Shown in pieces: positions 18,557 through 25,667 of a stretch of DNA of 64,000 nt. Every line of letters begins with the position of its first letter. Within the stretch, counting starts at the first letter, position 1. The translations under genes and the position numbers were made by a program. The notes beneath the pieces were generated by a model that saw only the letters and a list, made by a program, of their open reading frames with translations, had not been told where the DNA came from and ran no database searches. Origin of the DNA: Roseiarcus sp963820775 (lineage in GTDB: Bacteria; Pseudomonadota; Alphaproteobacteria; Rhizobiales; Beijerinckiaceae); the NCBI GenBank assembly GCA_963820775.1, contig CAWGBF010000011.1:62001-126000 (forward strand), read 5' to 3'.

Positions 18557-18790
18557 GCGTAACCGGGCTTCTCCAGCAAACATAGGCGGCAGCAAGGCTG
18601 TTCAACACAATAACGGAAATGCCGATAAAAGTGAAAGAGGCCGCGGTTGAACATGCAGAACGTGTTGGACCATAATGCCTTTCGTTAAGGCGCGGGTGGC
18701 ATAACCGCTTGGAGCCGCCGCCAGAGGGCGAGGCTCAGGGACGTCCTGCTCCGCGGAGACACATCTCGCAAACGACCCGCGGGGCTCGGT

Positions 18791-18808
18791 CTGTGATCCG
18801 GATCACAG
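18791..18808. promoter_or_regulatory. CRP/FNR-family palindromic site
   Basis: CTGTGATCCGGATCACAG is a perfect 18-base palindrome that fits the CRP consensus TGTGA-N6-TCACA. It lies about 60 bases before the small gene at 18867. A related site, TGTGA-GCTGGA-TCACA, occurs at 54066. Confidence 0.6.
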
Positions 18809-18866
18809 CGCAAAGGGCATGCAGGAGCTACCTAGTCGCCCATTCAACTGGACACGGGAGTATGTC

Positions 18867-19067
18867 ATGGCGAATGTTCGAAAGCGGAGGGTTGTCGTCG
18901 TCCATCCCCGCGTCGAAGAGGCCTTGTTCCGCGGGAACGGGGCAAGTGGGAAGGCCGACAACCTTGACGCCAAGACCGGCAGTGAGGCGCCTCCGAACGC
19001 CTCGCGGATTGAATTTGGCTGGGACGTGTTCGATTTCCCGTTTAATTCCCCGAAGCCAACTCGATGA
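18867..19067 (+). CDS. small hypothetical protein
   Basis: This 66-residue basic protein starts MANVRKRRVVVVHPRVEEAL and ends with an aromatic tail (RIEFGWDVFDFPFN). A GGGAG Shine-Dalgarno seven bases upstream supports ATG 18867 over the in-frame ATG at 18819. There is no signal peptide and no known domain. A perfect CRP-like palindrome upstream suggests regulated expression. Confidence 0.6.
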   Translation: MANVRKRRVVVVHPRVEEALFRGNGASGKADNLDAKTGSEAPPNASRIEFGWDVFDFPFNSPKPTR

Positions 19068-19127
19068 TGGAAGGCGGAAAGAGCGGCGCCAGGCCGCCCT
19101 TCCGGCTGGCTCGCGGTCCGGGCCGCC

Positions 19128-19285
19128 TCAACCGGCCCGCAAGCGGGCGCCGAGACTGGCGAGATAAACGAGGCCCGAGAGCGCCGTGATCCAGAACGAG
19201 GTCGGCCAGTCGGTGTAATAGGCCAGCGTCAAGCCTCCCCACGCCTCCGCGAGCGCCAGACCCGCCGCCAGCGATACGGCTTGAT
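19128..19285 (-). pseudogene. 3' relic of a second znuB
   Basis: The reverse strand encodes about 50 C-terminal residues (LALAEAWGGLTLAYYTDWP, then TSFWITALSGLVYLASLG) ending in TGA at 19128. They match the end of the intact znuB at 21218 (LALAEAWGGLTLAFYTDLP, TSFWITALSGMVFFGA). The upstream part is missing, cut near 19285 just before the SmtB-like promoter. It is a truncated paralogue, not an expressed gene. Confidence 0.8.
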
Positions 19286-19303
19286 TATGCCTCTATGGTC
19301 GGC

Positions 19304-19347
19304 TTGACATCGGACAAGAACCGGTACATATGAGCACGTGTTCATAG
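19304..19347 (+). promoter_or_regulatory. promoter with SmtB/ArsR-type operator
   Basis: TTGACA (19304-19309), a 17-base gap and CATATG (19327-19332) form a strong promoter. The -10 runs into the palindrome TGAGCA-CG-TGTTCA (19331-19344). This matches the TGAACA-N2-TGTTCA operator of zinc-sensing SmtB/CzrA repressors, so the downstream gene is probably autorepressed. Confidence 0.7.
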
Positions 19348-19357
19348 GTTCGTGACG

Positions 19358-19684
19358 ATGCTCACTTCCGACCAGACTAGCGGCCTTGCCGAGATGTTCC
19401 GCCTGCTTGGTGAGCCGAACAGGCTCTCGATCGTGGCCAGTTGCCTTGATGGGCCGCTAAGCGTGGGTGAGATCACCTCCCGGCTCGGCCTCAGCCAGTC
19501 GCTGGTCTCCCATCACCTACGTCTTCTGCGGGCCGCTCGGCTTCTGAAGGCGGGGCGGCGGGGCAAGCAGGTGTTTTACAGCATTCCGGACTGCCATGTC
19601 CGGGACATGCTGACGAACATGATCGAGCACCTCTCTGAACCGCATGAGCATGACGAAGACATAGAAACAGGAGCGATCCCATGA
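19358..19684 (+). CDS. ArsR/SmtB-family metalloregulator
   Basis: This 108-residue winged-helix repressor has the recognition helix SQSLVSHHLRLLRAARLL and the wing AGRRGKQVFYSI. A histidine- and acid-rich C-terminus (IEHLSEPHEHDED) could form the alpha-5 zinc site of SmtB/CzrA-type sensors. The start is ATG 19358; GTG 19352 is also in frame. Its stop overlaps the start of the metallothionein gene (ATGA), so repressor and metallothionein form one operon, most likely induced by zinc or a related metal. Confidence 0.9.
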   Translation: MLTSDQTSGLAEMFRLLGEPNRLSIVASCLDGPLSVGEITSRLGLSQSLVSHHLRLLRAARLLKAGRRGKQVFYSIPDCHVRDMLTNMIEHLSEPHEHDEDIETGAIP

Positions 19685-19852
19685 CTGTGACCGTTGATCG
19701 AGTGAAATGCGCCTGCAGCGATTGCGTTTGCATTGTCGGCGTCGACCAGGGCGTGAAGCACGAAGGCCGAAATCTATTGCAGCGACGAGTGCGCGAACCA
19801 CCACGTCAAAGGCGACGGCTGCCATCACGCCGGGTGCAAATGCCACGGTTGA
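19681..19852 (+). pseudogene. bacterial metallothionein, +1 frameshift
   Basis: The first frame gives MTVTVDRVKCACSDCVCIVGVDQG. The rest (YCSDECANHHVKGDGC, then HHAGCKCHG) lies in another frame. Together they make a 56-residue SmtA/BmtA-type metallothionein with CxCxxCxC at the N-terminus and Cys/His zinc ligands throughout. Removing one A from GAAATC at 19769-19774 gives EGRIYCSDEC and restores the frame. It sequesters Zn or Cd in the cytoplasm and sits in an operon with the SmtB-like repressor. Confidence 0.82.
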
Positions 19853-19979
19853 CGCACGTCGTCACATGGCAGCGTAAAGGCAGGACGGAAGTCAAACCGT
19901 CCTGCCTAATCGTTTTTATTGAGGAATGCGGCGGAATACATCAAAAAGAGCCCCGGGTCCCAGCGCGCTTCTGGCGTTT

Positions 19980-20966
19980 TCAAGCCGCGACGCAGGCCTC
20001 AAAGCCGCGCTGCAGTTCTAAGCTGTTGACATTGCGGCCAATGAACACGATCCGGCTCTGGCGGGGGGCGCCCTCCTTCCACGGGCCGATGGGGCCGCCG
20101 TCCGCGAGCATGTGGACAGCCTGAAACGCAAAGCGTTGGTTCTTGCCGCGGAAGTGCAGAATGCCTTTAGTGCGCAGCAGATCCTGTCCCTTCTCCTTCA
20201 GGATGCCGTCGATCCACCCACCGAACCGCTCCATGTCGAGCGGCGCATCCGAGGTTAGACTGACTGAGACGACCGCATCATCGTGGTGGTGATCGTCCTC
20301 GCCGTACAGGAAATCCGGCTCCAATTCGAGTATCCGACTGAGATCGAAAGCGCCCCGGTCCATCAACTGCGCGATTGGCACATCGGCCTTCTCGGCGCGC
20401 AAAATGCGGGCCGTTTTGTTGATGGCGCGGATGGCGGCTTCGACTCGCTCCAGTTCCTCTGGCGTCGCCAGATCCGTCTTGTTCAGGACGATCACATCTG
20501 CGAATGCGACCTGTTCCTGCGCCTCATGGCTGTCCACCAGCTGCTGAAGCAGGTGCTTGGCGTCGACTACGGTGACGATCGCATCCAGACGTGAGTTGTC
20601 TTTGACGTCATCGTCGATAAAAAATGTCTGGGCGACCGGAGCAGGGTCGGCAAGCCCAGTTGTCTCGACGATGACGCCGTCGAGCTTTCCCTTGCGCTTC
20701 ATCAGCCCCTCGATGATGCGGATGAGGTCGCCGCGCACGGTGCAGCAGATGCAACCGTTGTTCATCTCGAAGACTTCCTCGTCGGCGCCGACGACAAGGT
20801 CGTTGTCCACGCCGAGCTCACCGAATTCGTTGATGATCACCGCATATTTCTTCCCATGGTTCTCAGAGAGGATGCGGTTGAGCAGGGTCGTCTTGCCGGC
20901 GCCGAGATAGCCGGTCAAGACCGTCACGGGGATTTTCGAGGGGAAGGGCGACAGGGTCATCGACAT
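19980..20966 (-). CDS. COG0523 (CobW/ZNG1-like) zinc-chaperone GTPase
   Basis: This 328-residue G3E GTPase has P-loop GYLGAGKTTLL, the metal-binding motif NNGCICCTV (CxCC), a Walker-B-like VETTGLADP and the NKTD base-recognition motif. The C-terminal CobW_C domain is preceded by a His/Asp loop (GEDDHHHDDA) typical of zinc-handling members. A Zur-type palindrome upstream and znuABC next door support a role in delivering zinc under starvation rather than in cobalamin synthesis. A GGAG Shine-Dalgarno supports ATG 20966 over the in-frame ATG at 21005. Confidence 0.9.
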   Translation of the reverse strand: MSMTLSPFPSKIPVTVLTGYLGAGKTTLLNRILSENHGKKYAVIINEFGELGVDNDLVVGADEEVFEMNNGCICCTVRGDLIRIIEGLMKRKGKLDGVIVETTGLADPAPVAQTFFIDDDVKDNSRLDAIVTVVDAKHLLQQLVDSHEAQEQVAFADVIVLNKTDLATPEELERVEAAIRAINKTARILRAEKADVPIAQLMDRGAFDLSRILELEPDFLYGEDDHHHDDAVVSVSLTSDAPLDMERFGGWIDGILKEKGQDLLRTKGILHFRGKNQRFAFQAVHMLADGGPIGPWKEGAPRQSRIVFIGRNVNSLELQRGFEACVAA

Positions 20967-21016
20967 TGCGGTCTCCTGGGCTGGTGGCAGAGTGAGTGTT
21001 TGCATCAGGTCACCAC

Positions 21017-21030
21017 AACGTTATAACATT
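21017..21030. promoter_or_regulatory. candidate Zur box for the COG0523 gene
   Basis: AACGTTATAACATT is a near-perfect palindrome with the GTTATAAC core of Zur boxes. It lies about 50 bases upstream of the COG0523 start on the reverse strand, where a repressor would block transcription when zinc is plentiful. Confidence 0.6.
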
Positions 21031-21217
21031 CCATCTCGCCTCTCACAATATTCGGCTGGAGGTGAGCCGCAGATCCTATCTTCGCCGCCACGCGGACCAG
21101 ATCCGAATGCGCATGATCCCGACAAGATTTTCACGAAGGGAGGCCTCGTCCGGTGACCCCGCCCCAGTCCGTTTTGACCCTCCTTAGATAGACATCCTCG
21201 GCGCGGCCCCGCGCTGT

Positions 21218-22009
21218 TCACTCGGCGAATCGCCTTGAGGCCGTCGCGCCGAAGAACACCATGCCGGAGAGCGCGGTGATCCAGAAGCTGGTCGGCAAGT
21301 CGGTGTAGAAGGCCAGCGTCAGTCCGCCCCAGGCTTCCGCGAGCGCGAGCGCCGCCGAGAGCGCAACAGCGTGCGCAAGCCCCCGGGTCAGGTTCATCGC
21401 CGCCGCGGCTGGGCCGACCATCAGGGTGAACACCAAGAGCACGCCGACGATTTGCGCGCATTCGGCGACCGCGAGGGCGACAATCGCCAGGAACGCCGCC
21501 GAGACGAAGCGGATCGGAACGCCGCGCGCCTCAGCGAGTTCGCTTTCCAGCGATGCGAAGATGAGCGGCCGGATGATGATCGCGAGCGCGACAAAGCTCA
21601 CGAGGGCCAGCACGCCCAACGTTAAGAGCGCCGACTCATCGACCCCGAGCACATTGCCAAACAGAAGCGCCGCCGCCTGTGTCGCCGCTGCGGTGTAGAA
21701 ATGCAGGAACAAAAGCCCCAGGCCCAGCGACAGCGCCAGCATCATGCCAATCGCTACATCGCGGTGAGCGAGCTTTTCGCCGAACAGCCCCATGCCGACG
21801 CCGACCAGGGCAGTGAAGCCGACGAGGCCGGCGAGCGGCGAGAAGCCGAACAGCAGCGCGCCGGTCGCGCCGGCAAAGCCGGCGTGCGAGAGCGCATGGC
21901 CGGCGAAGGTCTGCCCGCGAAGCACCAGAAAGAACCCGACCGTTCCGGCCAACACCGCGGCGACGCCCGAGGCGGCGAAGGCGGTGCGCATGAAGTCGTA
22001 TTCAAACAT
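21218..22009 (-). CDS. znuB: zinc ABC transporter permease
   Basis: This 263-residue inner-membrane permease of the ABC-3 family has about eight transmembrane helices. Typical landmarks are HALSHAGFAGATGALLFG and VGVLLVFTLMVGPAAAAM. It overlaps znuC by 8 bases and follows znuC and znuA on the reverse strand, completing a ZnuABC importer that brings zinc into the cytoplasm. A truncated paralogue of its 3' end lies at 19128. Confidence 0.92.
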   Translation of the reverse strand: MFEYDFMRTAFAASGVAAVLAGTVGFFLVLRGQTFAGHALSHAGFAGATGALLFGFSPLAGLVGFTALVGVGMGLFGEKLAHRDVAIGMMLALSLGLGLLFLHFYTAAATQAAALLFGNVLGVDESALLTLGVLALVSFVALAIIIRPLIFASLESELAEARGVPIRFVSAAFLAIVALAVAECAQIVGVLLVFTLMVGPAAAAMNLTRGLAHAVALSAALALAEAWGGLTLAFYTDLPTSFWITALSGMVFFGATASRRFAE

Positions 22010-22832
22010 GGGCGCCGTGGTCGTGCGACTGCCCCTGACGATCGTCGTGGCGATGCGCCTCCGACTCGACGTCGACCTCGCCGGCCATCACGAAATAGCG
22101 GTCCTTGACGTGGATGACTTCAATCGGTGTCCCATAGAGGCGCGATAGCACTGGACCGGTGACCACCTCGTCGACCGGGCCGATCACCGCCGCGCCCGAC
22201 CCCAGATAGAGAACGCGGTCGATAGCGTTGACCAGCGGATTGAGCTCGTGGGCGCTGAACACGATCGCGACCTTGAGATCATCGCAAATGCGTCTCGCGA
22301 TTTCGACCACGCTCTTCTGATGCGACGGGTCGAGCGAGATCAGCGGTTCATCGAGCAGTAGCAGCCGCGGCCGGCCGAGCAGCGCCTGGCTCAGCAGCAC
22401 CCGCTGGCGCTCGCCGCCCGATAATTCGCCGATCGATTGGCGGGCGATATCGCGCGCGTCGACTTGTTCGAGCGCCCAGTCGATCTCACGCCGCGTCGCC
22501 TTGTCGAGCCGGACGAAGCCGAAGCGGCCGCCGATCGCGGCGCTGGCGACGATGTCCCAGCCGGTGAGCCTCAGGCCCCCGATGGCGCCGCGGGTTTGCG
22601 GCATGTAGCCGATCTGAGAATTGCCTCGCGTCGGCGGCTTGCCGAGCACGGCGACCCCGCCCGAGGCAACGGGAACGAGGCCGAGCGCGGCGCGCATGAG
22701 GGTCGTCTTGCCGGCGCCGTTCGCGCCTAGCATGCCGACAAATTCGCCATCCTCGACCTCGAAGCTGGCGGCCGAGAGGATGTCCCGGCCCCCGAGCCTG
22801 ATCGTCACATTGTCGAACTTAAGCGCGCTCAA
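22002..22832 (-). CDS. znuC: zinc ABC transporter ATP-binding protein
   Basis: This 276-residue ATPase has Walker A GANGAGKTT, signature LSGGERQR, Walker B LLLLDEP and an H-loop SAHELN. The C-terminal tail is rich in histidine (EAHRHDDRQGQSHDHGAH), a feature of zinc-transport ATPases that may sense or buffer zinc. It directly abuts znuA and overlaps znuB, so the three are one operon. Confidence 0.93.
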   Translation of the reverse strand: MSALKFDNVTIRLGGRDILSAASFEVEDGEFVGMLGANGAGKTTLMRAALGLVPVASGGVAVLGKPPTRGNSQIGYMPQTRGAIGGLRLTGWDIVASAAIGGRFGFVRLDKATRREIDWALEQVDARDIARQSIGELSGGERQRVLLSQALLGRPRLLLLDEPLISLDPSHQKSVVEIARRICDDLKVAIVFSAHELNPLVNAIDRVLYLGSGAAVIGPVDEVVTGPVLSRLYGTPIEVIHVKDRYFVMAGEVDVESEAHRHDDRQGQSHDHGAHV

Positions 22833-23702
22833 CTAAGCCCCGCCGGAGAGCGCCTTATCGAGCGCGTTCAATTGCCCCATCATCCAGTCCTGATAGGTCG
22901 AGTTGGGCGGCTCGGTCTCGGAGACGCCGACGACCGGGATGCCGCTAGCCTTGGCCATCTGCACCAGCTTGCCGACCGCCGGTTCGCTCGCCTGGGCGTT
23001 GTAGAGCATCGCCTTCACCTTGTGGCCTTTGAGGTCGTTTTCGAAACCCGCCACTTCCGAGGGAGTCGGCTCGGCGTTGTTCATGATCGCGAGCGCGAAT
23101 TTCTCGTTACGGACCTTGAGACCGATCAGCCCCGCCTGATAGCCGAACACCGGTTCGGAGAGAGTGACCGATTGGCCGGCGTAGGACTTGCGCATGCCGG
23201 CGATCTTATCGTCCAAGGGTTTCAGCGAATTGACAAACTTCGCCTCGCCCTGCTCATAGTCGGCCTTGTGCGCCGGATCGACAGCAGTGAGATCGGCGAC
23301 GAGCGCCTTGGCGGCAGCTTTCATATAGGCCGGATCATACCACAGATGCGGGTTGTCACCCGCCTTGTGGCCGACCAGCTTGCCGACGATGATCTCCTTG
23401 CGGCCGGGCGCGTTGTGGGCGCTGAGCAGCTTTTCCATCCACGGGTCGTAATCGATGCCGTTGACAATGACGACCTTGGCGTCACTCAGCGCCTTCGCCG
23501 TCTCCGGACTGGCTTCGAACAGGTGCGGGTCCTGGTCGGGGCTGCTGAGAATGCTAGTAACTGCGACATTCGCGCCGCCGATCTGGCTCGCCATGTCGCC
23601 ATAAAAATTTTCCCCCGCGACCACTTTCACGGGCTCAGCGAACGCGGGCGCGCTGAACCCGCAGATCGCGATCGCCGCGATGAGATGGAGCTTGTTGATC
23701 AT
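22833..23702 (-). CDS. znuA: zinc ABC transporter substrate-binding protein
   Basis: This 289-residue periplasmic cluster A-I (ZnuA/TroA) metal-binding protein has signal peptide MINKLHLIAAIAICGFSAPAFA. Metal ligands are likely the histidines in DPHLFEASP and NPHLWYDP plus later acidic residues. The long His-rich loop of E. coli ZnuA is absent, so manganese cannot be excluded from this protein alone. The znuC His-rich tail, the divergent zur gene and the Zur-like box favour zinc. Confidence 0.88.
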   Translation of the reverse strand: MINKLHLIAAIAICGFSAPAFAEPVKVVAGENFYGDMASQIGGANVAVTSILSSPDQDPHLFEASPETAKALSDAKVVIVNGIDYDPWMEKLLSAHNAPGRKEIIVGKLVGHKAGDNPHLWYDPAYMKAAAKALVADLTAVDPAHKADYEQGEAKFVNSLKPLDDKIAGMRKSYAGQSVTLSEPVFGYQAGLIGLKVRNEKFALAIMNNAEPTPSEVAGFENDLKGHKVKAMLYNAQASEPAVGKLVQMAKASGIPVVGVSETEPPNSTYQDWMMGQLNALDKALSGGA

Positions 23703-23754
23703 GGGTGACAGGCCTCCGTGTCGATTGAAGCGCCAGATCAGCGCGAGGCGGCAC

Positions 23755-23772
23755 TGTTATGTTATATCCTAT
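23755..23772. promoter_or_regulatory. candidate Zur box between znuA and zur
   Basis: TGTTATGTTATATCCTAT resembles the Zur consensus GTTATGTTATAACATAAC, with the left half intact and the right half degenerate. Its position between divergent znuA and zur would let Zur repress both. Confidence 0.5.
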
Positions 23773-23825
23773 CGGTAGGCAAGCCCGATGTGCTACCTTT
23801 ATCATTTCGAGGCGTTGACCGTGAT

Positions 23826-24321
23826 ATGATGGATGACGCGATGAGGAAAAAGACAGCGCCTATGAAAAATTCGGCCCCCGAGCCGGGAGCGATCGGCTGG
23901 CGAGGACAGGTGGAGAGCGCCTGCGCGCGGCAGGGACTTTCATTTGACCCCGCTTCGCCGGCAAGTTCTGGCCATCCTGGCCGAAAGCTCGGCGCCGCTC
24001 GGCGCCTATGCGATCATCGACCAGCTGTCGCGGCGCGAGGGCAAACCCATTGCGCCGCCGACCGTCTATCGCACGCTCGATTTTTTTCTCGAGCACGGCT
24101 TCGTCTACAAGATCGAGAGCCGCAACGCCTATGCGCCCTGCGAGCACCTTGGTCACGCCCACCATGGCGCGCTGCTGTTGTGCGAGAAGTGCGGACGGAG
24201 CGACGAAGTCGAGGACGTCAAGCTCGACCGCCTGTTGCAGCAAGCAGCCGCCCGCGCCGGCTTCGCTCCGCATCGGCAAATGGTCGAGCTGGTGGGCCTG
24301 TGCCGGGACTGCGCCGCGTAG
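23826..24321 (+). pseudogene. zur: Fur-family zinc repressor Zur, +1 frameshift
   Basis: The N-terminal part (MMDDAMRKKTAPMKN...ESACARQGL) and the winged-helix plus metal domain (LTPLRRQVLAILAESSAPLG onward) are in different frames. Removing one T from the T-runs near 23937-23945 joins them into a 164-residue Fur-family protein. PPTVYRTLDFFLEHGF is the DNA-recognition region; CEKCG and LCRDC are the structural zinc cysteines, and HLGHAHHG supplies sensory ligands. Translation might still start at TTG 23944. Position next to znuABC makes Zur the clear assignment. Confidence 0.85.
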
Positions 24322-24325
24322 CCCA

Positions 24326-24991
24326 ATGAAGCGGAGAAGGATCTTCGGCTGGCCGTGGCAGGCCAGCATCCTCGCGGCGCTCGCCTTGGCCGCCTTAGCG
24401 ATCGTCGCACTTCGCCCCATTCGGGAACCGGTTTTGCGCGCCGCGGGATGGGCTCTCGTCGTTGAAGACGAACCGGTCGCCCCCGCCGACGTCATCGTCC
24501 TGTCGATCGATTCCGACGGCGCTGGCGCGCTCGAAGCGGCCGACCTCGTGCAGGGTGGGGTCGCAAAGCGCGTTGCGGTTTTTCAAGACCCACCGAGCGG
24601 AGAAGACTTTGAGTTCATCCGCCGGGGGCTCCCATACGAGGATGCAGGGGCAAGGCAGATTCGCCAATTGAAGATGCTCGGCGTTTCCGACATCCTGCAA
24701 ATCTCCAGAGTCGCTGGAACCGAAAGCCAAGGTCGGGTGCTTCCCCAATGGAGCGGCGAACAGCATTTCCGATCCATTGTGGTGGTGGCCAACAAGGATC
24801 ACTCGCGACGATTGCGGCGCGTGCTCGATCGAGACATGAAAGGCTATCCTACGCAGGTCACGGTGCGAGCCGCGCGCTATTCAACTTTTGACCCGGATCG
24901 ATGGTGGAAAACTCGCGGCGGCGTCAGGACAGAAATCGTCGAACTCCAGAAGCTTTTGCTCGACGTCGTGCGTCACCCGATGTCATTTTAG
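24326..24991 (+). CDS. YdcF/ElyC-like DUF218 protein
   Basis: This 221-residue protein has an N-terminal transmembrane anchor (ASILAALALAALAIVALRPI) and a DUF218-like domain. Landmarks are DVIVLSIDSDGAGALEAADLV at the start of the fold and RSIVVVANKDHSRRLRRVLDR later. DUF218 proteins such as SanA and ElyC act in the envelope. It starts five bases after zur and may be co-transcribed with it, but a zinc role is not evident. Confidence 0.75.
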   Translation: MKRRRIFGWPWQASILAALALAALAIVALRPIREPVLRAAGWALVVEDEPVAPADVIVLSIDSDGAGALEAADLVQGGVAKRVAVFQDPPSGEDFEFIRRGLPYEDAGARQIRQLKMLGVSDILQISRVAGTESQGRVLPQWSGEQHFRSIVVVANKDHSRRLRRVLDRDMKGYPTQVTVRAARYSTFDPDRWWKTRGGVRTEIVELQKLLLDVVRHPMSF

Positions 24992-25072
24992 CATCGAGCG
25001 CTTCCGTGCGGCGACAAAAGCGTCCTGCCCAGATTTGGTTGGGTGAGGAAACCTAAAAGGCGAGGCAGCGAG

Positions 25073-25456
25073 ATGAGATGGTTTAATCCGGTCGTCTTCT
25101 GCTCGACGCTCGTCCTCGTCGGCTCGTCCTTCTCGATGGATGCGTCGGCGCTGCTCGGAGGGCACGCGTGTGTGTCCGCCGTCAAAGCGTCCTGCGGACA
25201 CGTGCAGCCGCGGGTCGCGCCGCTCCGGGCATGCTTCGAGACGCACATGGATCACCTTTCAGGGTCGTGCGCGAGCCGGCTGTCGCAAGTGGCCGACGTG
25301 GCCAAGCAATGCGAGGCGGATGTGAAGACCTTGTGCGGCGGCGTCCAGCGCGCAGCGGAGGCGCTGGATTGCATCAGGCCGCGGCTCGGCGAGGTCAGCA
25401 AACGATGCAAGGACGCGCTGGCCAAGGTCGCCGTCCCGTTCGCATTCTTTAGGTGA
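25073..25456 (+). CDS. exported cysteine-rich repeat protein
   Basis: This 127-residue protein has a signal peptide (VVFCSTLVLVGSSFSMDASA) and eight or more cysteines spaced as in Cys-rich GLG1-type repeats (KASCGHVQPRVAPLRACFE, CEADVKTLCGGVQ, ALDCIRPRL). The pattern repeats about every 45 residues. Proteins of this type occur in Rhizobiales with no assigned function. ATG 25073 is preferred because the longer frame from 25043 would put charged residues before the signal peptide. Confidence 0.72.
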   Translation: MRWFNPVVFCSTLVLVGSSFSMDASALLGGHACVSAVKASCGHVQPRVAPLRACFETHMDHLSGSCASRLSQVADVAKQCEADVKTLCGGVQRAAEALDCIRPRLGEVSKRCKDALAKVAVPFAFFR

Positions 25457-25667
25457 TCTTCGTGGGCCCCCGGCGCGAGTGGCGGACTGGCGAGCCTCTC
25501 ATCGTGGTCTGAGCCGCTTCAGTCATGCCTCTGCTCGCACCCGAGCGCTTCGAACACTCGTCTCGTGAAGCGCGGCTCGACGCTCCTCATCTCGTCGAGC
25601 GTCAAGATGCAAAGAGCGATTCCTTCAGCATCCAGCGCCGTGCGCCGTGGCGTCTGCTCAGTGCCGC

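Noticed and set aside
18709..19167. 152-codon forward frame overlapping the CRP-like site
   Set aside because: It covers a regulatory palindrome, a better-supported small gene in another frame and the znuB relic.
21049..21217. Possible Rhizobiales repeat with GCGCATGATCCCGA
   Set aside because: Only the left part of the known repeat motif is visible and no inverted partner is found, so it is not listed as a feature.
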